From PVC group bacterium (GTDB taxonomy: Bacteria; Verrucomicrobiota; Kiritimatiellia; UBA8416; PXDI01): a stretch of 13,666 nucleotides of DNA. Shown here piece after piece: positions 7,221 to 13,666 of this stretch (within the stretch, counting starts at the first letter, position 1; every line of letters starts with the position of its first letter). The notes below the pieces were generated by a model that ran no database searches, was not told the origin of the DNA, and saw nothing but the letters and a program-made list of their open reading frames with translations. The position numbers and the translations under genes are program-made. Location: positions 1 through 13,666 of the forward strand of contig PXDI01000062.1 of NCBI GenBank assembly GCA_003565095.1, given 5' to 3'.

Positions 7221-9185
7221 TTATTTTTTGATAAGTGCGTTTTCCACCAGATGCGTTACAACCGAAGGATCGGCCAGCGTGCTGACATCACCCACACTAT
7301 CAGACTCGCCTTCAGCGATCTTGCGCAAAATCCGGCGCATGATCTTGCCCGAGCGGGTTTTCGGCAGCCCCGGCGCCCACTGGATCACATCCGGTGCAGC
7401 AATCGGGCCGATCTCGTTACGGACATGCTTGACCAGTTCCTTCTTCAGCTCGTCAGTATACTCATTACCGGTCTTCAACGTAACATAGGCATAGATGCCC
7501 TGCCCCTTGATGTCATGCGGGTAACCGACAACCGCTGATTCGGAAACCGCCGGATGCGAAACCAGTGCGCTTTCAACTTCCGCAGTACCCATCCGGTGAC
7601 CGGAAACATTGATCACGTCATCAACACGGCCAAGCAGCCAGTAATCACCGTCGGCATCTTTACGGCAGCCGTCACCCGTGAAGTACAGCCCTTTGTAGGT
7701 GCTGAAATAGGTCTGTACAAACCGGTCATGGTCACCATAGGTGGTACGCATGATTCCCGGCCAGGCGGATTTAATGCACAGCTTGCCGGAGGTACCGTCA
7801 GGCACTTCCTTGCCGTCGTCATCCAGAATCACCGGCTCAACACCGAAGAACGGACGCGAGGCGCTGCCGGGCTTGAGCGTATGCGCGCCGGGCAGCGGGG
7901 TTATCAGGATTCCACCGGTCTCAGTCTGCCACCAGGTGTCAACCACCGGGGTCTTGCCGTGTCCGACATGATCACGATACCAGGACCATACTTCCGGATT
8001 GATCGGCTCACCGACACTGCCCAACAGTTTCAGGCTGGACAGATCGCGTGACTGGATCGGACCTTCCCCTTCACGCATCAACGCGCGAATGGCGGTCGGG
8101 GCCGTATAGAACTGGGTAACCTTGTACTTGTCGCACACATCCCAGAAACGTCCGGCATCCGGATAGGTCGGCACGCCTTCAAACATGATCGTCTGCGCGC
8201 CGTTGGCCAGCGGTCCGTATACAATATAACTGTGACCGGTAATCCAGCCGATATCCGCCGTGCACCACCAGATGTCGCCATCATGGTAATCAAAGATATA
8301 TTTGAAGGTTGTAGCGGTATAAATCATATAACCGGCGGTAGTATGCAGCACGCCCTTGGGCTTGCCGGTTGAGCCGGAAGTATACAGGATAAACAGCGGA
8401 TCTTCAGCATCCATCCATTCCGGCTCGCACTCAGCAGGCTTTCCGGCAGTTACGTCATGATACCAGACATCGCGACCTTCCTGCATCGGAACATCATTTC
8501 CGGTGCGCTTCACCACGACAACTGTCTTGATGCTCGGGCATTGCGCCACGGCCTTGTCCGCATTGGTCTTCATCGGAATATCATTCTTGGCGCCGCGCAA
8601 TGCTGTATCCTGCGTAATCAACAGCTTGCATTCTGAGTCCTGAATACGGTCGCGCAGTGAATCCGCACTGAACGCACCAAACACAACCGAATGGATCGCA
8701 CCGATGCGGGCGCATGCCAGACATGCCACCGCCGCCTGCGGAATCATCTGCAAATAAATACAGACGCGGTCACCCTTTTCAATGCCAAGCTCTTTAAGCG
8801 CATTCGAAAAACGACAGACTTCCTCATATAACTCACGATAGGTCAGCTTGGAATCCTCGCCGGGCGCATTGCCTTCCCAGATAATCGCGGTCTGATCTCC
8901 GCGCTTCTCAAGATGACGATCAAGGCAGTTGACCGAAATGTTTGTCTTCCCGCCTTCAAACCACTTAATGCTCACCGGCGGCATGAAATCAAAGTCACGA
9001 ACCTTGTTCCACTTTTCCTTCCAGACAAACTGCTCGGCGATCTCACCCCAGAACCCATCCGGATCTTTGATCGAACGATCATACATCTGTTGATACTGAT
9101 CCATCGAACTCACATGCGCATTCGCGGCAAATGCCGAATCCGGTGCAATCTTCAACTTTTCACTTACCTGCCCTGCTTCGCTCAT
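7221..9185 (-). CDS. acs: Acetyl-CoA synthetase (AMP-forming acetate-CoA ligase)
   Basis: Acs makes acetyl-CoA from acetate, ATP and CoA through an acetyl-AMP intermediate in the cytoplasm. I choose the ATG at 9185 (654 aa) because AAGGAGG (9197-9191) precedes it at an ideal distance and the length equals that of characterised Acs enzymes. The open frame extends 34 codons further upstream, through what looks like regulatory DNA. Motifs in order: YTSGSTGKPKG (ATP-binding loop, about 268-278), WWQTETGG (418-425, including the tryptophan that limits the acyl pocket to acetate size), YFTGDG (about 501-506), GRVDDVINVSGHR (hinge and core, 519-531), and PKTRSGKIMRR near the C-terminus, with K614 the catalytic lysine that is acetylated to switch off such enzymes. 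The sequence is intact. The neighbouring OFA carrier fits a small-carboxylate assimilation role. Confidence 0.97.
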   Translation of the reverse strand: MSEAGQVSEKLKIAPDSAFAANAHVSSMDQYQQMYDRSIKDPDGFWGEIAEQFVWKEKWNKVRDFDFMPPVSIKWFEGGKTNISVNCLDRHLEKRGDQTAIIWEGNAPGEDSKLTYRELYEEVCRFSNALKELGIEKGDRVCIYLQMIPQAAVACLACARIGAIHSVVFGAFSADSLRDRIQDSECKLLITQDTALRGAKNDIPMKTNADKAVAQCPSIKTVVVVKRTGNDVPMQEGRDVWYHDVTAGKPAECEPEWMDAEDPLFILYTSGSTGKPKGVLHTTAGYMIYTATTFKYIFDYHDGDIWWCTADIGWITGHSYIVYGPLANGAQTIMFEGVPTYPDAGRFWDVCDKYKVTQFYTAPTAIRALMREGEGPIQSRDLSSLKLLGSVGEPINPEVWSWYRDHVGHGKTPVVDTWWQTETGGILITPLPGAHTLKPGSASRPFFGVEPVILDDDGKEVPDGTSGKLCIKSAWPGIMRTTYGDHDRFVQTYFSTYKGLYFTGDGCRKDADGDYWLLGRVDDVINVSGHRMGTAEVESALVSHPAVSESAVVGYPHDIKGQGIYAYVTLKTGNEYTDELKKELVKHVRNEIGPIAAPDVIQWAPGLPKTRSGKIMRRILRKIAEGESDSVGDVSTLADPSVVTHLVENALIKK

Positions 9186-9205
9186 TCCTGCCTCCTTTGT
9201 TGTTT

Positions 9206-9222
9206 TGTGAATTTTGTTCACA
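9206..9222 (-). promoter_or_regulatory. Inverted repeat TGTGAA-N5-TTCACA in the acs leader
   Basis: A perfect 6-bp inverted repeat with a 5-bp spacer, ending 9 bp before the acs Shine-Dalgarno site. It resembles the CRP-type operator TGTGA-N6-TCACA but has a 7-bp central gap, so it may bind a different regulator. In RNA it could also form a small hairpin close to the ribosome binding site. Confidence 0.4.
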
Positions 9223-9230
9223 CCCTTAAA

Positions 9231-9246
9231 CATGACGTAAATCACA
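9231..9246 (-). promoter_or_regulatory. CRP/FNR-like site upstream of acs
   Basis: On the minus strand this reads TGTGATTTACGTCATG. The left half is a full TGTGA, the spacer is 6 bp, and the right half (TCATG) keeps three of the five TCACA bases. It lies 24 bp upstream of the other TGTGA repeat. CRP-family control of acs is known in enterobacteria; extending that to this organism is inference. Confidence 0.35.
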
Positions 9247-9291
9247 TGCTTAGCACAGTACAGCGGCAAACGCTCAGGCGCAAGCACTTTC

Positions 9292-9321
9292 TTGATTTAT
9301 TTTGATTATTTTTGATTGATT
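9292..9321. repeat. Helically phased TTGATT repeats upstream of acs
   Basis: TTGATT occurs at 9292, 9302, 9312 and 9316. The first three are spaced exactly 10 bp, about one DNA turn, in an AT-rich stretch flanked by GC-richer sequence. This pattern can bend DNA or present repeated sites for one protein on the same face of the helix. It lies between the stop of the large exported-protein gene (9378) and acs, about 107-136 bp before the acs start. Apart from this and the two TGTGA elements I see no gene in 9186-9377 and no clear terminator for the upstream operon. Confidence 0.5.
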
Positions 9322-9377
9322 CGCGTCAGAACTGCGAAAAGCCGGATTCAACCGACCTCAACGCACTACGCGCACCG

Positions 9378-12300
9378 CTATTGACCGCCCCAGCGCGCTT
9401 CCTGTTCCTGCCGCCATTTGTCAGAACAAGCCGTGCAGGCTTTGCTGATGCTGCCGCTCCAGACCGCATTGCCGCTGCTGTCATATGCCGTATAGGTGGC
9501 GCCGCCGATTTCCAGCGTGATCTTTCCGCAAGAACTGCATGTCCAGCGCGCCTTACAGGTATTACACATCATATGACTGCCGCCATCGGCAGTCACTTTC
9601 GTTGCATCTGTAGCTGAACAGAAGTCACAGCCGGGAGCGCTTGTCACCTCAGTGGTAGAAGCAGGTGCGGTCGCTGAAGCTTCCTTTACAGGTTCCGCTT
9701 GAGTCTCGGCAGCCGGTTCCGTGACGGCTTGTCCGGTCGGTGCCGGTGCGGCGACAACAGGTTGTGAACTGCGCGGCGCAGATGTTGCCGCCGGCGCCGC
9801 GCTCTTCTCCGGCACGGCTGCGGGGGGGGCTTCCGGGATACGGTCGCGTTTGCGTTCAAAGATGCTTGCGGAAGCTTTAGTTGCCGCCTCGGAACCGAGC
9901 GTGCTGCCGAAAGCTTCGGCACCGGTTTGCACTCCTGAAGCAACCGCCTCACCCAACACATTGGCCAGACTGCTTTCACGCTGCGAACGGGCCGCCGCAC
10001 GGGCTGTTTCATCACGCGTCAACTGAGCTTCCGTACCGCCGGCAGACTGCACAACCGCCGCCTCGCGCAACGTCTGGTCACCGGCGCGCGCCGCCTGTTC
10101 CATCTGACTCTGCTGCTGCATTGTACTCAACCCGTCACCATGCCGATGACGGGTGGCTGCCGTGCGCGATGAACTGAATACATCCATGGCCGCGGATGTG
10201 CCGCCGGAGGAAACCGGCCCCGCTGCCGTTGTCTCTGCTTCACGCAAATTATCAAACGCATCAGCCGCACCGGATGGCTGACTCTCTCCGCCGGCTACCG
10301 CCAGCCCGCCAAAAGAACTGTTCCAGGCAAGTTCACAACCCGGCATGCTCAGGTTTTCAACCAGTATCTCGTCCACACCCTGTTCCGCGCCAACCGGACG
10401 GTATACAGTTGCCCGTCCGTCAACACTCTCAGCAGAATCTGTCCAGCCATCTGAGCCGATTAACGTAATTCTGACCGCCTGCCCCGCACAGCCCTCGACA
10501 TAGTAATATTTCTGCTGCGCTACAGTGCTCCCGTCACCACCCGCTGAAGCCACCGCGGTCATCCCGCCGCCGATAATCAGACACTCGGCACATTGCTCAT
10601 CGGTAAATACCGGCAAATCCGCCACTTTCGGCGGCGCATCCCCGGCCGGTTCAGGATCATCAGAAGCAATCGGCGGCGAAACCTGGTCAGGCGGTGTGGG
10701 CGGATCGCCTGCCGTGCGCTGATCCGGCACGACCGGCTTTGCTGGCTCCGTTTGATCAGGTGGCTGGGCTTTCATGTCAGTCGGCGGCACATCGGCAGCC
10801 GGTCGCCCTCCACGTACGGGACGCCTGCCCGCCGGCTTGGTTTTTTCGGGTGGCTGAGCTGCCTTGTCCGGCGTTCCTGGAGCCGGAGTCCGCGCAGCCG
10901 GAGGACGCCCCGGCCGGCGCGGCGGTGTGACCGGCGGTGCGATAACAACCCCCGGTTGACCGGCGGCGGCATCTTCCGCCGCCTGCTGGACTTCCACGCA
11001 ATCTTTATGCGCCCGTAATTTAATGTAGGCAGTCGCCCCAGTCACCTGAACCACCCGCATATTCCCATCGGCATCACTCCGCCCCTGTGCATTATGCCGC
11101 CCGGTAAACGTCGGACTCGATGCCGCTACACGAATTGCCATAGTGTGAGCCTCAAGCGGACGCGTGTAGATCCACGAACCATCCGGCGCCTGCTCGCGCT
11201 TCAACCCCGGATCAACAGTAAGCGTAAAAGAAGTTTCTTTTGATTCACGCGGCGGCAGATTGTCCTGCAACAAATAGGAATGCGCATCGTAGCTGTATGT
11301 GTATCCGCCGCGCCCGCCACTGCTCACCACCGAAACCCGCACTTCATCACCCGGACAGACTTCCTGCGGTTCAACACGGATTTCAACACGCAAATCCTCT
11401 TCATGCTCACGGTTATATTGATCCAGCACCTGAAGGGACCGCGGATCTTCAGGATCCAAGCCCGCATCGACCAGACAATTGCGCGCTTCGTCGGAATTGA
11501 AATTGATAAAACTGCGCCAACAGCCCCAGCCGGATGCCATGCACGGTCCATTGCCAAGACTGCCGCAGGAATGTTTCAGCGGATCCGCCCAGCTCGGGAT
11601 CTTTAAATTATACCCCTGCGCCACGCCCGGACGGGCGCCCAGCGAAGCCGCACAAAGACAGTCGAGCAATGCCTGCCGCTCATCCTCATCAAGCTGACCG
11701 ATGCGGCGGAATTCCGGCGGGGCATCCTTTACCTCCGTCTCTAAGGCCTGTTCTCTTTGCTCCCGCTCAGCCTCGGCAGCCGCTTGCGCGATACGGCGGT
11801 CTTCCCGCTCCCATGCCTGCCGGAACCATTCCTGCTGATCACGCCAACGCTCTTCCTCCTGCCGCCGCAGTTCCCGTTCCCGTGCAGCAGCTTCCTGCTG
11901 CTTTTGCTGCAACTCCTGATCCCGATGATATGCCTCGTCACGCTCCCTTTGCTCGTCGGAACGCATATCATACCCGCGCCGTACAAATTGATTAAAAGTC
12001 AATCGCCCCACCGGCAGAGCGTCGCGCTCTTCTTCAGAAAGACTGTGCCAGTATTGCCGGAATTTCTCTGAGGCCTCGGTATGCGCCGTATCGTGATCCA
12101 TCCTCCCCGACTGTATAATAGTGTCCCACACCTGGTCGGACGCTACCGTTTGCTGGAAATCTTTTGTCCGCCAAATAGCATTCCAGAAGCCATATGCCTC
12201 CGGTGAGTCCATTGCCCGGTCCTTTACCGCCTGCCATTCCGCAGTTACTTCGGGTGCTTCCGGCCAACTGCGATTGGCAATCATCCTTTGCATGGTAAAT

Positions 12301-12650
12301 AACTCGCCGGTAGTTATCGCTTCCCCCCGCTCTTCTTTGCGCTTTATATAATTATAGTACTGAATTGACCGCTGGGTGGGTTGAACGCGATAGCCGGGAC
12401 GGCTCTGCTCACGAGCATCAAATGGCAGACTGTGTGAACCGGGATCATCGCTTGCCTGACTGCTGTCACGCCCTGTAATAAAGTCCGGCAGCCAGTCTCC
12501 GGAAAGTGTATGCCACGCCGCTTCTCCGGTTCTTTGGACAATTCTTTGACCCAACGGCGCCTGATATGGCTTACGGGGAGAAGGTTCAGCGGCAGATAGA
12601 ATCGTTGAAAAAACAAAAACTGTAACAAATGTGTTGAAAAATATTCTCAC
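9378..12650 (-). CDS. Large exported multidomain protein with C-terminal double zinc-ribbon-like CxxC module
   Basis: I do not recognise this protein. I place the start at a GTG at 12650 (1,090 aa), 4 nt after the preceding gene, because it begins a clear signal peptide: MRIFF, a hydrophobic core to about residue 19, then SAA-EP. Longer starts (to 12776) would run through the upstream gene and bury the signal. Regions in order: a basic/aromatic segment (94-129); a highly charged Gln/Glu/Arg coiled coil (about 230-308); a cysteine cluster (C331, C333, C362, C370, C377, C392); an Ig-like beta region (about 420-538); a Pro-rich linker (565-680); a second beta region with C687, C690, C721 and C772; an Ala/Gln/Ser-rich helical stretch (838-928); an Ala/Pro-rich linker (939-1003); and four CxxC pairs (C1008/1011, 1029/1032, 1038/1041, 1072/1075). 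The last part reads as two linked zinc ribbons. No CxxCH haem motif and no LPXTG or autotransporter end is seen. A surface or periplasmic scaffold role is a guess. Confidence 0.8.
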   Translation of the reverse strand: MRIFFNTFVTVFVFSTILSAAEPSPRKPYQAPLGQRIVQRTGEAAWHTLSGDWLPDFITGRDSSQASDDPGSHSLPFDAREQSRPGYRVQPTQRSIQYYNYIKRKEERGEAITTGELFTMQRMIANRSWPEAPEVTAEWQAVKDRAMDSPEAYGFWNAIWRTKDFQQTVASDQVWDTIIQSGRMDHDTAHTEASEKFRQYWHSLSEEERDALPVGRLTFNQFVRRGYDMRSDEQRERDEAYHRDQELQQKQQEAAARERELRRQEEERWRDQQEWFRQAWEREDRRIAQAAAEAEREQREQALETEVKDAPPEFRRIGQLDEDERQALLDCLCAASLGARPGVAQGYNLKIPSWADPLKHSCGSLGNGPCMASGWGCWRSFINFNSDEARNCLVDAGLDPEDPRSLQVLDQYNREHEEDLRVEIRVEPQEVCPGDEVRVSVVSSGGRGGYTYSYDAHSYLLQDNLPPRESKETSFTLTVDPGLKREQAPDGSWIYTRPLEAHTMAIRVAASSPTFTGRHNAQGRSDADGNMRVVQVTGATAYIKLRAHKDCVEVQQAAEDAAAGQPGVVIAPPVTPPRRPGRPPAARTPAPGTPDKAAQPPEKTKPAGRRPVRGGRPAADVPPTDMKAQPPDQTEPAKPVVPDQRTAGDPPTPPDQVSPPIASDDPEPAGDAPPKVADLPVFTDEQCAECLIIGGGMTAVASAGGDGSTVAQQKYYYVEGCAGQAVRITLIGSDGWTDSAESVDGRATVYRPVGAEQGVDEILVENLSMPGCELAWNSSFGGLAVAGGESQPSGAADAFDNLREAETTAAGPVSSGGTSAAMDVFSSSRTAATRHRHGDGLSTMQQQSQMEQAARAGDQTLREAAVVQSAGGTEAQLTRDETARAAARSQRESSLANVLGEAVASGVQTGAEAFGSTLGSEAATKASASIFERKRDRIPEAPPAAVPEKSAAPAATSAPRSSQPVVAAPAPTGQAVTEPAAETQAEPVKEASATAPASTTEVTSAPGCDFCSATDATKVTADGGSHMMCNTCKARWTCSSCGKITLEIGGATYTAYDSSGNAVWSGSISKACTACSDKWRQEQEARWGGQ

Positions 12651-12654
12651 GGCT

Positions 12655-13317
12655 TCATTTCCCGGGCTGTTCGGTTTTCGATACAGGCTTGCCAAAGACC
12701 TCAATGTTCTCTTCATTAATCCTGCCGCCCGGCATTCGTGAAAGCATAACCGGGCCGTCCGTATGCGCCGCGGCAAGCTGGATTATCGAAACCGCCGCGA
12801 GTTCATCCCTTGCCTGAGTAATCTCTTCTTCAGTGAGTGCAAAAGACGCCGGCATCCGGAACACACCCAAAGCGCCCATGCGGAGCTTGAACCCGGGGTG
12901 CGGATCGACCCCGGTAATAAGCGCCAGATTCTCCATTTTTTCGCGTAACTTCGCAACAGCTTCCGGCCGGGGCAAGTTTCTGAGATCTTCCGCCAACGCA
13001 CCTTCAGGCCCCACCCAGAATCGCCATACCAGCTTCTCGCGGGCAAGATCCCAGCGCACCGAATCAAAGACCGGCTCTGTCAGGGATGTGTTCAATAAAT
13101 TAAAAGCCAGACATTCCTCCTCCAGCGCATCAAGCACAAATACCATCAAAGGCACTTCAATATTCATCAATTTTTCAAGTGCTGCAGCTTGAGAATCAGC
13201 CCGGGCGGGCTCAAGCCTGCCGGGATTCCCGAACGCCGGAACGATCAAAACAACAAGTAATAAAACCGCATAAAGCATGGCTGACCTGGCAGGAATAATC
13301 TTAGACGGAAGATTCAT
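12655..13317 (-). CDS. Exported hypothetical protein, operon partner of the 1,090-aa protein
   Basis: An unrecognised 220-aa protein. The N-terminus has basic residues (K6, R11) followed by a long hydrophobic stretch LYAVLLLVVLIVPAFG and likely cleavage after G30, so it should be exported; a retained anchor is possible. The mature part is acidic and helical, with one cysteine, and contains a tryptophan-rich strand pair (VRWDLAREKLVWRFWVGPEG, about 88-107). The ATG at 13317 has GGAGAA at a normal distance, supporting the start. Its TGA stop (12657-12655) is 4 nt before the GTG of the next gene, so translation is probably coupled. Its product may act with, or help export or fold, the large protein, but nothing in the sequence shows the mechanism. 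Confidence 0.8.
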   Translation of the reverse strand: MNLPSKIIPARSAMLYAVLLLVVLIVPAFGNPGRLEPARADSQAAALEKLMNIEVPLMVFVLDALEEECLAFNLLNTSLTEPVFDSVRWDLAREKLVWRFWVGPEGALAEDLRNLPRPEAVAKLREKMENLALITGVDPHPGFKLRMGALGVFRMPASFALTEEEITQARDELAAVSIIQLAAAHTDGPVMLSRMPGGRINEENIEVFGKPVSKTEQPGK

Positions 13318-13357
13318 AACATTCGTTCTCCATTAAATATGAAACACACCTGAAATA

Positions 13358-13385
13358 ATAGTACCAGCCATCGCCCTGTAATCAA
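13358..13385 (-). promoter_or_regulatory. Sigma-70-like promoter of the two-gene exported-protein operon
   Basis: On the minus strand TTGATT (13385-13380, four of six) and TACTAT (13363-13358, four of six) are 16 bp apart. TATTAT, three bases further on, is a second possible -10 at a longer spacing. The -10 lies 40 nt before the ATG at 13317, leaving room for the GGAGAA ribosome binding site. The surrounding sequence is AT-rich compared with the genes. Confidence 0.4.
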
Positions 13386-13666
13386 CATCAAACATTAACT
13401 GGGCGCACCTGCGAGTTGGTGCATACTTCATACTGTTTTTGTGTTGCATTAGAAGCGATATCTTTGGAAAATTATTTTGTGCATTTTTCTGTACAGCAAC
13501 GACATACATGAGAAAAATGGTCCCACGGATGGGAAACCCGTCCCACGGATACACTTACCCGATTCACTTTCAACGACGGACACAGGTGCGGCTGATGCGA
13601 CGACACCAGACAACAACAATCTACCCACAGATTCTTCGGAAGTCCCATCTTTGTATTGATCCGTGG
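13386..13666. other. Apparently non-coding region at the right edge
   Basis: From the start of the 220-aa gene at 13317 to the window end there are 349 bp without a convincing gene. The part nearest the gene holds the promoter described separately. Short open frames exist on both strands (about 60-73 codons), but they lack ribosome binding sites and recognisable composition. The remaining content is AT-rich DNA (about 13430-13520) and the short CCACGGAT repeats. A gene may begin beyond the right edge. Confidence 0.5.
13520..13550 (+). repeat. Direct repeat GTCCCACGGAT, two copies 20 bp apart
   Basis: The 11-mer GTCCCACGGAT occurs at 13520-13530 and 13540-13550, with start points exactly 20 bp apart. 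An inverted copy of its last 8 bases, ATCCGTGG, ends the window at 13659-13666. The first copy can also fold as TCCCA-CGGA-TGGGA (13521-13534), and TGGGA (13530-13534) can instead pair with TCCCA of the second copy (13541-13545), giving mutually exclusive small hairpins. Repeat class unknown. Confidence 0.6.

Noticed and set aside
6909..7538. Plus-strand open frame (209 codons) spanning the acs-carrier junction
   Set aside because: It is antisense to two confident genes and crosses the hairpin between them; no supporting start signal.
9186..9287. 34-codon upstream extension of acs
   Set aside because: The extension translates the regulatory region; the AAGGAGG site and family length favour the ATG at 9185.
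9378..12650. Multihaem cytochrome or sortase-anchored protein
   Set aside because: None of the CxxC pairs is followed by histidine, and no LPXTG-type end is present.
13333..13554. Minus-strand open frame of 73 codons (GTG start) ahead of the 220-aa gene
   Set aside because: No ribosome binding site, runs through the repeats and the likely promoter, and shows no recognisable protein features.
13477..13659. Plus-strand open frame of 60 codons at the right edge
   Set aside because: Its Asp/Thr/Pro-rich composition comes from the repeats and flanking DNA; no start signal and no family resemblance.
1..13666. CRISPR array, tRNA/rRNA genes, insertion sequences or prophage
   Set aside because: No regularly spaced long repeats, tRNA-like cloverleaf, rRNA-like block, transposase or integrase was seen on either strand.

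Overview
The window is a compact, roughly 54% GC bacterial chromosomal segment. Its exported or membrane-anchored proteins carry classical signal sequences, which suggests a Gram-negative-type cell. The taxon cannot be fixed from sequence reading alone. Weak Shine-Dalgarno sites, several unrecognised exported proteins and the mix of families would suit the PVC superphylum (for example a Kiritimatiellota-like anaerobe), but this is only a guess. I see no tRNA, rRNA, CRISPR array, transposase or phage gene.

Left part, plus strand (1-2958): the 3' end of a gene open to the left edge, which resembles a ComEC/Rec2-type C-terminal domain that has lost its metal ligands; an unrecognised membrane-anchored protein with a faint PilO/GspM-like segment; and an exported TPR protein. 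They meet a minus-strand block tail to tail, only 5 bp apart at 2959-2963.

Middle part, minus strand (2964-9185), read right to left: acetyl-CoA synthetase (acs), a strong hairpin, an OFA-family MFS carrier, a GuaD-like purine deaminase, the tRNA methylthiotransferase miaB, and a six-helix membrane protein. acs plus the carrier suggests uptake and activation of a small carboxylate such as acetate. The hairpin between them may set unequal expression. The 192-bp region upstream of acs carries two CRP/FNR-like inverted repeats and a helically phased TTGATT array. miaB has a good sigma-70-type promoter so close to its start codon that the mRNA may be almost leaderless.

Right part, minus strand (9378-13317): two exported proteins in a tight operon, 220 aa then 1,090 aa, with a 4-nt gap and a GTG start for the second. 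The large one is the most unusual gene here. It has a signal peptide, a charged coiled coil, a cysteine cluster, an Ig-like region, a long Pro-rich linker, Ala/Gln-rich helical and Ala/Pro-rich stretches, and a C-terminal module of four CxxC pairs resembling a double zinc ribbon, a fold normally found in the cytoplasm. The last 349 bp hold a likely promoter for this operon and a short repeat (CCACGGAT) present twice direct and once inverted at the window edge.
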